Shown here: one piece after another, positions 16,831 to 26,904 of the stretch
Position numbering within the stretch: position 1 is the first letter of the stretch
How the letters are laid out: every line of letters starts with the position of its first letter
NCBI RefSeq assembly: GCF_024054565.1
Contig: NZ_JAMXLR010000051.1
Coordinates: 248,001-312,000 of the forward strand
Origin: Aeoliella straminimaris
Lineage (GTDB): Bacteria > Planctomycetota > Planctomycetia > Pirellulales > Lacipirellulaceae
Direction of reading: 5' to 3'
DNA: 64,000 bases
Notes under the pieces: model-generated
Database searches by the model: none
Told to the model about the DNA's origin: nothing
Seen by the model: only the letters and a program-made list of their open reading frames with translations
Program-made: the position numbers and the translations under genes

Positions 16831-18944
16831 TCGAAGTGATGCAAGAATTCGTCGCATCCAGTTTCTACCTGGCACTGCTGGCAGCGGTCGTGGCGGCGCC
16901 CGTTGCGGTGCTGGCGCTGACCATCGACCTGCTGCTGGGTGGCCGGATGGCGGCCCGTTTTCGTTGCTGGTTGTGGATCGTAGTAGCAGCCCGGCTGTTG
17001 CTGCCGTTTGCCCCCGGCAGCCCCGTGAGCCTGCAAAACGTGCTCGCCGCGTTTCAGAACACCTCTCCCAGTCCGGCCGCGGGAGACCTCCACGCAATCA
17101 AGGCACCTGCGCCTCGGTTGCAGCAGACGTGGTCCACTCCCATCGCTGGGTCGGCGGCACAAACACCGCAACCAGACAGCGTGTCGTTCATCTCCGCTAT
17201 CGACTGGGGGACCATACTGATTGGCGCCGTACTTGCGGTGTGGCTGACGGGCGTACTGTGGGTGTTGTTGCGGGCTGGGATTGCCTGCGTGCGATTCCAG
17301 CGGCATCTGAAGCTACTTCCGTCGGTCGACGATCCGGCCATCATCGAGACCGTGCAACGAGCCTGCCGCGACATTGGTGTGCGGGCGCCCATCATCAAAC
17401 GCGTGGCCGATCTGCCGGGCCCTGCACTGTTTGGCTGGCGATTCCCGACACTTTGCTTGCCGGAGGGCGAGCACTTCAGCAATGGGCAGCTCCGCATGAT
17501 CGCTTTGCACGAAGCCATGCACATTCGCCGCAACGACGGCCTGCTCGCCTGGCTCTTGACCGCCGTGCGAGCGGCTCATTGGTGCAATCCCATCGCCTGG
17601 TTGGCGGTGGTGCGGGTGGAACGCTACCGAGAGCAGGCCTGTGACGAAGCGGTTCGCCAGCACACCGACGCCGATCAACAAGGGGAATACGCCGAACTTC
17701 TGCTGCGGTTCGCAGCCGGACGACCGGTGGCCACCAACCTGGGGTTGCTGGGACTTTGGTTCGCCCGACCGGCGCGGCGTTTGTCGCAACGGATTGAAGC
17801 GTTCCGGGGCGGCGCTCGATCGAGCCGACTGCCTTGGTTGCTGAGCACCACCACCGTGGTGGCGGTGGCCTTCGTCGGCCTGACCGATGCGATGGGGAGC
17901 AGCCACGATCGTGAGACACCGCCACAAGCGAACCGTGTCCCCATGCCGGGCAAGGCCGGCGCGCCATCGTTTACGGACAAAAACGTCGCCATCTTTGGGG
18001 TGGCTGACGAACCGAACCCCACCGAAGAGAGAACCTACGATCTGACAGCCGCCCTGGAGAAGGCAGACCGGATACCAGCCGGCATGGATCCTAGGCGGTG
18101 GCTGCTAACGTACACCACCCTGGGGTCCGGCCATGGATTTCCCATCACGCAAAGCGGCAAGACCAATCCCAACCAGGTCACCATCTCGATGTCGCGAAGG
18201 CAGCACGATTTCTTCGCGCACGTGCTGAGCGACATCGAGCGATTCGGCCACACCTTTCAGATCTGCATCGACACGCGGGTGTTCCCTTCCGAGTCTATCG
18301 AGAACATTCCCAGTATCGATTGGCAGAAGGCCGTTCAGTTCGCTGCCCCCGACCACATCAGTGCTTCCAAGTGGGACAGCGACTCCTCCGCGGAACCAGG
18401 CAAGACGTCGGTTGCCGTGGAGGCGGTTTCCTTTGAATTCGCTCCCTTCGTCGTGTGTAGCATCAGCGACACCGATATGCAGCGAGTGGAGCAGCACTTT
18501 CAGCGACAGCCGCACGCCGCGGTGGTGTCCGCCCCTAAAGTCACGCTGTTTAGTGGTCAGCTAGCGACCATTTGCGATCAGTCACAGACTCCTTTCGTCA
18601 CGTCGGTAAACTACGGACAGGGCGAACAGGCGGCCGCCGCGCAGCCAAACATCACCGTGATTGATCAAGGTCTACGAATCGACATGCAACCCAAAATGCT
18701 CGACCTGGACCATCTCGAACTGCGATGTCATCTCACCCTGAGCACGATCGACGCGGTACGCGAAGTCAAGCTGCCGGGCGCCGATATCACGGTGCAGTCG
18801 CCGAAAGTGACTCGGCAAACCATCGCCACCACCTGCCGGATGAAGCGCGGCGAGAGCCTGCTGATCGCCTCGCTGGGAGAGAAAACGCAGTACTATGCGA
18901 TCACTCCCCAGTGGCTAGCCGATCCGATCGAGGTCGATCCATAG
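16827..18944 (+). CDS. M56 (BlaR1-like) sensor metalloprotease with C-terminal secretin-like domain
   Basis: The 705-residue protein has two N-terminal transmembrane helices (about 10-32 and 45-66), a third at about 128-150, a cytoplasmic zinc protease domain with HEAMH (about 229-233) and downstream ERYREQACDEAV, and a fourth helix (about 334-352). The remaining 350 residues lie outside the cytoplasm. There BlaR1 has a penicillin-binding sensor, but here I see a secretin-like pattern from about residue 560: VVSAPKVTLFSGQLATI, then GLRIDMQPKML, then RMKRGESLLIASL. No SxxK/SxN/KTG set is visible. It likely cleaves the co-encoded BlaI on an unknown signal. Confidence 0.88.
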   Translation: MIEVMQEFVASSFYLALLAAVVAAPVAVLALTIDLLLGGRMAARFRCWLWIVVAARLLLPFAPGSPVSLQNVLAAFQNTSPSPAAGDLHAIKAPAPRLQQTWSTPIAGSAAQTPQPDSVSFISAIDWGTILIGAVLAVWLTGVLWVLLRAGIACVRFQRHLKLLPSVDDPAIIETVQRACRDIGVRAPIIKRVADLPGPALFGWRFPTLCLPEGEHFSNGQLRMIALHEAMHIRRNDGLLAWLLTAVRAAHWCNPIAWLAVVRVERYREQACDEAVRQHTDADQQGEYAELLLRFAAGRPVATNLGLLGLWFARPARRLSQRIEAFRGGARSSRLPWLLSTTTVVAVAFVGLTDAMGSSHDRETPPQANRVPMPGKAGAPSFTDKNVAIFGVADEPNPTEERTYDLTAALEKADRIPAGMDPRRWLLTYTTLGSGHGFPITQSGKTNPNQVTISMSRRQHDFFAHVLSDIERFGHTFQICIDTRVFPSESIENIPSIDWQKAVQFAAPDHISASKWDSDSSAEPGKTSVAVEAVSFEFAPFVVCSISDTDMQRVEQHFQRQPHAAVVSAPKVTLFSGQLATICDQSQTPFVTSVNYGQGEQAAAAQPNITVIDQGLRIDMQPKMLDLDHLELRCHLTLSTIDAVREVKLPGADITVQSPKVTRQTIATTCRMKRGESLLIASLGEKTQYYAITPQWLADPIEVDP

Positions 18945-19187
18945 CTAGCGCGAACCAACCGCCGGCGGCGAGGTTCTGCGGCGTCACCCACCACAAGGTG
19001 TCCAGTTCTCCTCGGTGTGCCAGCAAGGCATTGTGCCGCCGATGTGCCGCCGCCGGGCGGTTACCTCGGGTTTCATACGCACCAGAGCGAGGTAAACTGA
19101 TGGTTAACGAGTCGAGCTCTCTGCCCGCGACCGGCAGCTACCGGGGCTTCTGGCACACCATCGACCATCTTCCTTGGACGGCACTTC

Positions 19188-20501
19188 ATGCAACGCAGCA
19201 ACATCTGGTATCACCTGTATCCGCTTGGCTTTCTGGGCGCGGAGGAGCGAAATCCCGCCCCCGGGGCCGAGGATGCCAGTGAATCGGGCCGGCTGAGGGA
19301 TCTGGTGGGGTGGCTCGACTATTTGGTGGATTTGGGCGTTACCGCCGTGTTGCTGGGTCCCGTGTTTGAATCGGAATCGCACGGGTACGACATCGTCGAT
19401 CCGTTTCGCATCGATCGCCGCCTGGGCAACGAACAGGACCTTACCCAGTTTATCGACGCATGCCATCAGCGTTCGCTGCAAGTCGGACTCGACGTCGTTT
19501 TTAATCACGTGGGGCGCGGCCATCCGTTCTTTGTCGATGTCCAGCAGCGCAAACAGGAGTCGGACCGGTGCGGCTGGTTCCACATCGATTTCGATCAGCC
19601 CGGATACGACGGATTCAGCTACGCCAACTTCGAAGGGCATGGCGGGCTGGTGACACTCAACCACTCCAATCCCCAGGTACTCGATTGGGCCGTGGATGTG
19701 GCGCGGCATTGGATGCAGCGTGGTGTCGATGCCTTTCGATTGGACGCCGCTTACGCGATCTCCACCGATTTTCTGGCCGCGTTTTCCGATCGCGTACGGG
19801 CCGACAAACCCGATGTGACGCTAATCGGCGAAGTGATCCACGGCGACTACACCGCCACGGTGCAAGCATCGCATCTGACGACCGTGACACAGTATGAACT
19901 CTGGAAGGCGATCTGGAGCTCGCTGAACGACCGCAACTTCTATGAGCTGGCACATGCCCTGCAACGACACGCAGAGTTTTGCGAGCACTTCGCTCCCTGG
20001 ACCTTCGTCGGCAACCACGATACGACACGCATCGCTACGAAGCTGACCGACTCGCGTCTCGTTCCCCATGCGCTGGCGATCTTGTTTTCCATACCAGGCA
20101 TGCCGGCGGTTTATGCCGGTGACGAACAGGGCGCCGAAGGCACCAAGTACGATCGCGAAGGGGGCGACGCCGAGATTCGCCGGCCACTGCCCCACGCACC
20201 CGCCGATTTTCCTGGCGACAGCCTCCCTCTGTGGCGCCTGCATCGGGAACTGATTGCCGTTCGTCGCGAGCGTCCCTGGCTCGAGCAGGCAGAGCTGCAC
20301 GTAACCAGCCTGGATAACCGGGCAATCACGCTGGAGATGCGATCGCCGTCCGGCACGCTGGTCGTGGCGCTCAACACGGACGATCAACCAGCCCCGTGCA
20401 ACATTCCCGCGGGACTGGCGCCGGCGGCCGGTCACGCCGTCACCGCGCCCGGAGCCACGGAGTTGCCACCGCGCGAATGGGGCATCTGGTCGTCCACCTG
20501 A
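19188..20501 (+). CDS. Alpha-amylase family glycoside hydrolase (GH13)
   Basis: The 437-residue protein is a (beta/alpha)8 GH13 enzyme. Conserved regions are in order: region I DVVFNHVG (about 104-111), region II DAFRLDAAYA with the nucleophile Asp (about 182), region III LIGEVIHG with the acid/base Glu (about 213), and region IV FVGNHDTTRI with the third Asp (about 281). A short C-terminal beta domain follows. No signal peptide is seen, so it probably acts inside the cell on malto-oligosaccharides or related alpha-glucosides; exact specificity cannot be read. The first codons WYHLYPLGF fit the usual beta-1 start of the family. Confidence 0.92.
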   Translation: MQRSNIWYHLYPLGFLGAEERNPAPGAEDASESGRLRDLVGWLDYLVDLGVTAVLLGPVFESESHGYDIVDPFRIDRRLGNEQDLTQFIDACHQRSLQVGLDVVFNHVGRGHPFFVDVQQRKQESDRCGWFHIDFDQPGYDGFSYANFEGHGGLVTLNHSNPQVLDWAVDVARHWMQRGVDAFRLDAAYAISTDFLAAFSDRVRADKPDVTLIGEVIHGDYTATVQASHLTTVTQYELWKAIWSSLNDRNFYELAHALQRHAEFCEHFAPWTFVGNHDTTRIATKLTDSRLVPHALAILFSIPGMPAVYAGDEQGAEGTKYDREGGDAEIRRPLPHAPADFPGDSLPLWRLHRELIAVRRERPWLEQAELHVTSLDNRAITLEMRSPSGTLVVALNTDDQPAPCNIPAGLAPAAGHAVTAPGATELPPREWGIWSST

Positions 20502-20645
20502 TCGCAGTCTCCTGCCAGCTGAATCTTGCCTACGGAGGCTCGAACTCGGCCGTCCACGCTGCTTGCGGACGTTGCTAGTGCCAAGCGGCTCTATATTTGC
20601 TACATCGGGACCGGCCCTATTTTTCCCCTCCCGGATGCCCAAACG

Positions 20646-21743
20646 ATGAGCATTTCGCCCGAAGCGGTGAGCACGATTGACAACGAATTCAGCGACAAGA
20701 GGCGCGGCCCTCGAGATTTGCGTCCGTTTCTCGACGTCCTGCAGAACCTAGTCCGCGAGCCCAGCGTGGTGGGCCAGGAGGACTCGTTCTTCCGCGTCCT
20801 GAGCCGGGAGCTCGAAGAGGTCGGCGCCCGGGTGCGGTACTACCAGGGTGTGCTGGTCGCCGAGGGCAGCCGCCCCCGGGAAGTGGTTCTTTCGGCGCAC
20901 ATCGATCGACATGGGCTCTTGTGCACTGGCCCCAACGAATTTCAGTACGCCGCGTTCATCGCTAGCAATCAAAGCGAGCTGACGGGTGATTCGGTTTCGG
21001 AACAGATGATGAGCACCATTGGCGATCGCTTCGCCGGCCAGCGGGTGCAGGCCCATCTGCCGTACGCGGGTACCTACCTGGGCCAGGGGCGAATCAACCG
21101 CTCGTTCGTCTGCCCCGCGCGCAAGAACCTGATCTTCGAACTCGATGGGCTCGAATTCCTGCAGCCCGGCACACCAGTGGCGTTCCTCGACCGGCTGAAT
21201 GTCACCGACGAGACGATCTCCGCCCAGCTCGACAACGTGTTGAGCTGCGCGATCCTGATTCACCTGTTCCGCTGCGGCTTTCAAGGCACGGCCCTGTTCA
21301 CCGCCCAGGAGGAAGCGGGGCGAAGCTGGCGTTATGCCCTCGCGTGGTTTCAACGGCACAACCTGACCACCGAGCGACTGATGGTGCTCGACACCAGTCC
21401 GTTCCCCAATCGTCAGGCGGCCGAGGCGCAGCAGCTGGTGTTGCGACGCAAGGACTCCAGCGCCGTGTTCGCCGCGGCCATCACGGGCGAACTCGAAGGG
21501 CGGTGCGACGACCTGGGCATCAGCTACATCCACAAGGACGCCTGGGTCGAGGCGCTAAATGCCACGCGGGAAAAACAGGGCACCCTGGGTCGCACCGAAC
21601 TGGGGCGACTGGTGGCGGCTACCGACGGGGCAATCAGCGGAACCACGCTGCAAATCCCCACCACCGGCTACCACACGGCCAGCGAGACAGCCTCGCTGGC
21701 CAGTGTCACCGCGGCGATTGACCTGCTGTCGACATTTATTTGA
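20646..21743 (+). CDS. M42/M20-like zinc aminopeptidase
   Basis: This 365-residue protein has the di-zinc peptidase pattern: LSAHIDRHG (His and Asp), a central AQLDNVLSCAIL Asp, FTAQEEAGR (catalytic Glu pair), MVLDTSPF (Asp) and a final TGYHTASETAS His. This order fits MH-clan enzymes of the M42 (tetrahedral aminopeptidase) or M20 type; the -LDN- insertion domain between the first and second ligand fits M42. I use the ATG at 20646, where family-like sequence begins; the longer upstream frame looks non-coding. The stop overlaps the stop of the convergent GH172 gene by 8 bases. Confidence 0.85.
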   Translation: MSISPEAVSTIDNEFSDKRRGPRDLRPFLDVLQNLVREPSVVGQEDSFFRVLSRELEEVGARVRYYQGVLVAEGSRPREVVLSAHIDRHGLLCTGPNEFQYAAFIASNQSELTGDSVSEQMMSTIGDRFAGQRVQAHLPYAGTYLGQGRINRSFVCPARKNLIFELDGLEFLQPGTPVAFLDRLNVTDETISAQLDNVLSCAILIHLFRCGFQGTALFTAQEEAGRSWRYALAWFQRHNLTTERLMVLDTSPFPNRQAAEAQQLVLRRKDSSAVFAAAITGELEGRCDDLGISYIHKDAWVEALNATREKQGTLGRTELGRLVAATDGAISGTTLQIPTTGYHTASETASLASVTAAIDLLSTFI

Positions 21744-23826
21744 CGGGCTCGAGCTTCAAGTAGTCGAGTCCGAACATGCCTCGCTTGATGGCTTTTTCGT
21801 TGTGGCCAGCGATGCGTACCGTAAGGCGATTGACACCCTCGGCCAGGTCGAACTCGCCCAACGATACCTCGCGGCTCGACACGCCATCGGCGTAGCTGTC
21901 GATGGTCTTGGCCTTCTGGTCGTTCACCATCACGTCCGCGATGGCATAGTCGCCCGCTTGAGTGAGGTTGGCAACCAGCTTGTATCGACCGGCTTCTTCG
22001 ACGGGGAACATGAGCACGAGTTCGTCGCCCACGTTGGTGTCGCGCCACCACATTTGCTGCTCGTTGCTCCAGCCCCAAGTGCCGCTGATCTGCTGCTCGA
22101 TCATGCCGCCGGTCTTGGAGTCAACATTCAGGTTCTCGCCTTCCAGCACTCCCTCGACCAGGTAAATGGTGCCCATGTCGCCTCGCGAGCGCGTTACCTC
22201 GCGGGCGGCAGCCTCGGGGTCGGGGTCGACATTGGCGGTGGCGCCAGGCCGGGCATAGAAGAACGCCGTGGGGGCGTAATTCACTTTGGTGCTCTTCCAG
22301 TGCCACATCTCCATGTCGAACTTGATCGACTCGGTAAACGGAATGGCATCCAGCCCGCGGTAACGGCTATTCACCGAGAAGCCGCCAGCCAGGTTGCCGT
22401 CGCCGGTTGGTTGGGCGTGGAACGGTGCGTCGAACTTCTCAGGGCGACACCAGGCGTAGCCGTAGTAGTCTTCGGTGCCGGTGCCGAAGTGCGAGGGGAA
22501 CGTCTCGCCGTCGACGTAGATCTTTTCATCGCCTTCGCCCCACCAGGCAGCGGCGCCATTGAACACGGTGAGCGTGTCGCCCACGTAAACACCCTTGCCA
22601 TCGACCGTGACGTAGTTCACATCGTAGGCCGCATCGCCCGGTCGTTCGGAGTCGACGAAGCTATCGACGTGGTACAGTTCCTGCCATACGGCGTGGAAGT
22701 GCATCGAACGATCGTCCCATTTCCACTGGCTCGAACGGACGTGCAGATCTGCGTTTACCGGTTCGTCGCCCAGGTTCTGGAGGGTGATGTTGGCCGATTT
22801 CTCGAACGGCATCACCCAGTAAGACACGAGCGTGCCGTCGGACTTCATCTGGGTGTAGAACGACTTGTATTCGGAGGGTTGGTAACCAATGCCGAAAAAT
22901 TCGCCCACCGGCACCCACACGCAGGGTTCGCCATCGAACTCGATCTTCAGCACCGTGGAGCGAAGGGCCTGCGCCATGTCCTCGGCATCCAGCTTCAGCG
23001 AGATCTGCCGGACCGCCTGACTGCCCTTGAGCTGAGCGGTCATCTTGTTGCCCGTCCCCAGTTCGCCGCTGGAACTGGTGGTCGAGTTCGCGTCGGGACG
23101 GAACCGCCCGGTCAGCTGCCGCTGTGCCTCGGCGATGGCGTCCTTCGATTCGGCGAGCTGATCCATGGAGAACGACTCGACCTCGGTACCGGGCTCGTAA
23201 GTGCGATAGTTGATTTGGTAGTACAGCGCCTCGCCACGACGGGCGCCGATGTCGACCAGAACGTCGGTCTCGTAAGTCACCTTGCAGTGCTTGGCGTACG
23301 GAATCGGCAGGTACAGATTGTGGCCCCGCTGGCCATAGGGCGTGCGTGGCGAAACACCCTGCGACAGCGGCGCGCCGGCCAGCATGCCCTGATCGAGTAC
23401 GTCTTGGATTGGTCCTTCGATGGCCGGGGTATCGCTACCATCGAGGTAGATGCGAAGCGTGCCGTTGGAGAACTTCTCGCCCCGCGGGCCATGCCAGGTA
23501 CCCCAGAAGCGGACGATGGCGCCCGGACCTTCCTGGTCCATCATCACGTACTCTTTGCGAGTCTCGCCATCGACCTCGTTCTCTTCGATGCGGACCCACT
23601 GGCTGCGGTCGGCATTGGCGAACCAGGCGTGGTGGTTGCTCGGATCTTCCGATTCGCGATCGTAGCTCGATGCCTGGCTGCAGCTGTACGCCGGCTGCGG
23701 GAACCGCGCCAAGGTTTCACGACTGGTCATCTCTTCGAGCAGCGAATCGAGTGTGACCTTCTCACTCGCTGTTACCAGAGTTGAACTCCATAGACAGAAA
23801 CACATCAGCAAACAACCGAACCGCAT
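21736..23826 (-). CDS. DUF2961 / glycoside hydrolase family 172 secreted protein
   Basis: The 696-residue product starts with a signal peptide (MRFGCLLMCFCLWSSTLVTA). The body matches DUF2961 features: an early RFPQPAYSCSQASSYDR stretch, GPGAIVRFWGTWHGP, and the conserved YYGYAWCRPEKFDAPFHAQPT-type region (here about 468-490). The family was recently assigned as GH172, which includes alpha-D-fructofuranosidase and arabinofuranosidase activities. About 110 C-terminal residues form an extra beta-sandwich (VNRLTVRIAGHN) that may bind carbohydrate. The ATG at 23826 has GAGGAG six bases upstream, favouring it over the ATG 24 bases earlier. Confidence 0.88.
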   Translation of the reverse strand: MRFGCLLMCFCLWSSTLVTASEKVTLDSLLEEMTSRETLARFPQPAYSCSQASSYDRESEDPSNHHAWFANADRSQWVRIEENEVDGETRKEYVMMDQEGPGAIVRFWGTWHGPRGEKFSNGTLRIYLDGSDTPAIEGPIQDVLDQGMLAGAPLSQGVSPRTPYGQRGHNLYLPIPYAKHCKVTYETDVLVDIGARRGEALYYQINYRTYEPGTEVESFSMDQLAESKDAIAEAQRQLTGRFRPDANSTTSSSGELGTGNKMTAQLKGSQAVRQISLKLDAEDMAQALRSTVLKIEFDGEPCVWVPVGEFFGIGYQPSEYKSFYTQMKSDGTLVSYWVMPFEKSANITLQNLGDEPVNADLHVRSSQWKWDDRSMHFHAVWQELYHVDSFVDSERPGDAAYDVNYVTVDGKGVYVGDTLTVFNGAAAWWGEGDEKIYVDGETFPSHFGTGTEDYYGYAWCRPEKFDAPFHAQPTGDGNLAGGFSVNSRYRGLDAIPFTESIKFDMEMWHWKSTKVNYAPTAFFYARPGATANVDPDPEAAAREVTRSRGDMGTIYLVEGVLEGENLNVDSKTGGMIEQQISGTWGWSNEQQMWWRDTNVGDELVLMFPVEEAGRYKLVANLTQAGDYAIADVMVNDQKAKTIDSYADGVSSREVSLGEFDLAEGVNRLTVRIAGHNEKAIKRGMFGLDYLKLEPVK

Positions 23827-24145
23827 GACATACTCCTCGATGTTGTACAACAGCCAACAGATCGTCGACTACTAAGTGACAGTCGGACAAGTCCAACCAT
23901 AGTACACTCTGGTCGCCCGCGAATGATATGGATTATTTATCCATTCATATGCACAGTCTGTACGAATTCGCGCATGCATGCATCCAGACTGCGTTCACTA
24001 CTGCGCGACCGCCAGACGATTTCACGCACCCTACAGTTCGCCAGCGCGTGCAGGCGTCGCAGCCATCTATTAAGATAACCTTTTCCGCCTTCCCACTACC
24101 GGCGAGTCGCTCGCCTTTACGTCGCTGAGTTTACAGGAGCCCTGC
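23827..24145. other. Divergent intergenic region, AT-rich
   Basis: 319 bases between the divergent GH172 and D-aminoacylase genes. It is clearly AT-richer than its neighbours around 23920-23960 (TATGGATTATTTATCCATTCATA, itself nearly palindromic) and contains GCATGCATGC at about 23972. These could be promoter or operator elements for one or both genes. No gene is supported. Confidence 0.5.
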
Positions 24146-25747
24146 ATGCGCCGCCACTATTTGTCGTTTGTTCAACTCGCCCTGGTTGCTTGCGTTGCCG
24201 CCAGCGCGATGCCAGCCGGGGGCGAACCCGTCGAGGCCGACCTGGTTCTGGCTGGCGGAACCATCGTCGATGGCACCGGGCAGAAAGGTTACCAGGGCTC
24301 CGTGGCCGTGCGGGATGGACGAATCGTGGCCGTTGGCGAGTTCGAGACCGCTGGCACGCCAAAAACCATCGACTGCTCGGGCAAGATCATCTGCCCTGGC
24401 TTTATCGACCTGCACAACCACAGCGACGGAGCCGTGCTGAAGGAAGCCACCCGCCGAGGCGACTGCTATCTGACACAGGGCTGCACCACTCTGGTGACGG
24501 GCAACTGTGGATCTGGTCCGGTGGACGCTGGCGAGTACTACGACAAGCTGGAAGGCGGCAAAGTGGGCATCAACGTGGCCCACCTGCTGCCACAGGGCGA
24601 CTTGCGAGAGAAGGTGATTGGCAACGCCCGCCGGCCGGCCACCAGGGAAGAGTTGGTTGAAATGCTACGCCTGGCCGATCAGGCCATGCGCGACGGAGTG
24701 TGGGGCATGTCGACCGGTTTGATCTATGTTCCCAGTTCGTACGCCGACACCGACGAGCTGGTGGTGATCGCGCATGTCGTGGGGCTGCATGGCGGCATCT
24801 ACGCCAGCCACATGCGCGACGAAAGCGATCACCTGCTCGACTCCGTGCAGGAGGTGATCGAAATCGGCAAACGGGCCGATCTGCCAGTGCACATATCTCA
24901 CTTCAAGGCGTCCAAACGCAAGAACTGGGGCTCGTTGAAGCTGGCTGCGCAGCTCGTCGAGCAAGCGCAGCGCGAGGGACTTACCATTACGGCCGATCAG
25001 TACCCGTATATTGCGTCGAGCACTTCGATCATGGCAATGCTCATTCCCGACAATGAGCGTGAAGGAGGCAACTCCGAAACCGCCAAGCGACTGGAAGATG
25101 CCCAAGAAGCCGAACGACTTCGCCCCGCGGTCGCCAAGGCCTTGGACGAGCGCGATCGCATTCTCATTTCCTCCAGCAAGAAGCATCCCGACTGGGTGGG
25201 CAAGTTCATTCGCCAGGTGGCCTCCGAGCAACAGCGGGAGCCCATCGAAGTGGCGATGGAGATCGTGCAGGACGCCAGTGCCGCCGGCGTGAACTTTGCC
25301 ATGACCGAGTCCGATGTCCGCTACGCGATGCAGTTGCCCTGGGTGGCCACCGCTTCGGATGGCTCGAGCAAAGTGGACAATGGCACCCGCCCCCACCCGC
25401 GGAGCTTTGGTACCTTCCCGCGAAAGATTGGTCGTTATGCCCATCGCGAAGGAGAGATTTCGGTGGAACACGCCATTCGCAGCTCCAGCGGCCTGCCGGC
25501 CGACATCCTCGGTATGAAAGACCGCGGCTACTTGCGCGAAGGCCTGGTGGCCGACATCGTGGTGCTGGACGTCGACACACTGGTGGACAACGCCACGTTC
25601 GAAAAGCCGTTCGAGGTCTCCTCCGGCGTCGAATGGGTGCTGCTGGCCGGCAAAGCCGCCATTGCCGAGGGAGAAATTCAGGATCAGTTGTATGGCCAGC
25701 CGCTGCGGCACGAGTCGACACTGCCCCAAACCGCGTCTGCTCGCTAG
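24146..25747 (+). CDS. N-acyl-D-amino-acid deacylase family amidohydrolase, exported
   Basis: The 533-residue protein has a signal peptide (to about residue 27) and an amidohydrolase fold. DLVLAGGTIVDGTG and GFIDLHNHSDGAVL give the small beta domain and first metal site (His-x-His); SHMRDES and PVHISHFKASKR supply later ligands, and a SDGS Asp lies at about 410. This arrangement matches D-aminoacylases and related N-acyl-D-amino-acid or dipeptide hydrolases. Secretion suggests a role in scavenging peptidoglycan or D-amino-acid derivatives. A good AGGAGC ribosome site lies just before the ATG. Confidence 0.9.
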   Translation: MRRHYLSFVQLALVACVAASAMPAGGEPVEADLVLAGGTIVDGTGQKGYQGSVAVRDGRIVAVGEFETAGTPKTIDCSGKIICPGFIDLHNHSDGAVLKEATRRGDCYLTQGCTTLVTGNCGSGPVDAGEYYDKLEGGKVGINVAHLLPQGDLREKVIGNARRPATREELVEMLRLADQAMRDGVWGMSTGLIYVPSSYADTDELVVIAHVVGLHGGIYASHMRDESDHLLDSVQEVIEIGKRADLPVHISHFKASKRKNWGSLKLAAQLVEQAQREGLTITADQYPYIASSTSIMAMLIPDNEREGGNSETAKRLEDAQEAERLRPAVAKALDERDRILISSSKKHPDWVGKFIRQVASEQQREPIEVAMEIVQDASAAGVNFAMTESDVRYAMQLPWVATASDGSSKVDNGTRPHPRSFGTFPRKIGRYAHREGEISVEHAIRSSSGLPADILGMKDRGYLREGLVADIVVLDVDTLVDNATFEKPFEVSSGVEWVLLAGKAAIAEGEIQDQLYGQPLRHESTLPQTASAR

Positions 25748-25770
25748 AGCGGGCCAAAAGCCAGACGCAC

Positions 25771-25807
25771 AAAAAAACCCCGCCCGAACCAGATGGTTCA
25801 GACGGGG
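25771..25807 (-). terminator. Rho-independent terminator
   Basis: Read on the minus strand, an arm GCCCCGTCTGAACC pairs imperfectly with GGTTCGGGCGGGG across a four-base loop, and is followed by seven T. It lies about 40 bases after the stop of the secreted Pro/Gly/Gln-rich protein gene and ends that transcript. The convergent D-aminoacylase gene ends just beyond it, so it may serve both directions. Confidence 0.85.
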
Positions 25808-25846
25808 CTCGGCAAAGGAAAGGTGATGCTTCGCTTGTGGCGTGGC

Positions 25847-26614
25847 TCAGTCGCCCATGGCCAGGCGGTTGGCTTTGGGCGTGAGCTTCAGTTCGCTCTG
25901 ATTGATCAACTTGCCTTCGGAATTCAGGATCACGATGCGAGCGTCGGCAGCTTGCTTCAGCGGCAGTTCAGGAAGCTGGATGGTCACTTCGCTGGGGGTC
26001 CAATCGGCCACGGCGATCGGCAGTTCCATCGGGCCCAGCACCATCAGCACCTGGCCAGGCTTGCCACCGAACTCTTGTCCGTCGAGCGTCAATCGGCTGC
26101 CCACGGCGAAGCTCGGCAGGTTACGCTGAGCCTGGCGGATGTTCATCTGCGGAGCCGAGCCGTTGGCACCGGGCTGACCGCCGCCATTGTTCGGATTCTG
26201 TTGGGGCTGACCCTGAGGGAACCCAGGTTGCGGGCCTTGAGGACCACCCTGAGGACCACCTTGTGGGAAGCCCTGAGGAAAACCTTGCGGCTGACCACCG
26301 AAACCAGGCTGGCCTTGGGGAATGCCACCGGGGAAACCCGGTTGAGCGATCGGGCCAGCAGGCACGGGCACCGGCTGCTGAACCACGACGGGCTTCTCGA
26401 CGATAACCGGCTTCTCGACAACCACCCGCCTCTCAACCACGACGGGCTTGTGGTGGGTCCGGTAAACGCCCATGTGGTGCGACGAAATGTAGCGGTGATG
26501 CAGGTTCGAAGCACCGCCGTAGTACTTTTTGCCACCACAGCCGGCGGAAGCGGAGTTGGTAGCGGCCAGGGCGACGACGATAACGGCCAGGGCGGGGAGA
26601 GTGTAGCGGGACAT
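25847..26614 (-). CDS. Secreted Pro/Gly/Gln-rich protein with C-terminal beta domain
   Basis: The 255-residue protein has a signal peptide ending ASAG-C (about residue 25), a His/Tyr-rich stretch, a run of Val-Val-Glu-Lys-Pro-Val-type repeats (about 57-85), a low-complexity Pro-Gly-Gln-Phe region (about 88-150), and a folded domain (about 165-245; FAVGSRLTLDGQEFGGKPGQV) that resembles an IPT/TIG-like beta-sandwich. It is probably a surface protein spanning the cell envelope, with the low-complexity region as a spacer. AAGGAAAG precedes the ATG, and a terminator follows the gene. No catalytic motif is visible. Confidence 0.85.
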   Translation of the reverse strand: MSRYTLPALAVIVVALAATNSASAGCGGKKYYGGASNLHHRYISSHHMGVYRTHHKPVVVERRVVVEKPVIVEKPVVVQQPVPVPAGPIAQPGFPGGIPQGQPGFGGQPQGFPQGFPQGGPQGGPQGPQPGFPQGQPQQNPNNGGGQPGANGSAPQMNIRQAQRNLPSFAVGSRLTLDGQEFGGKPGQVLMVLGPMELPIAVADWTPSEVTIQLPELPLKQAADARIVILNSEGKLINQSELKLTPKANRLAMGD

Positions 26615-26904
26615 GGTTCTTTCCTTTCGGGACTTATGGGGCGAGTCGAGCGTGTTGGCCGGACTTCGCCAGGGTTGGGTTGAACTTCACCCTCTCATAC
26701 GCCCCGGGGCCCAGGTGTTACGCCGCCGGGGCACTTTTCTCACAAAAGTCCTCCCGCTGCTCAAAAACCCCTGAAATCAGGCGGTTTTGCATCTTCGCCC
26801 GGGTCAAAGAATCGCTAAAATGATCTGGCTACCGGGTAGTTGAGCGGGGAATTTGCGCCCCTGCCCCCTTCAAATCCTGACCTCTGTCCCCCTTCTCTGC
26901 CGCC

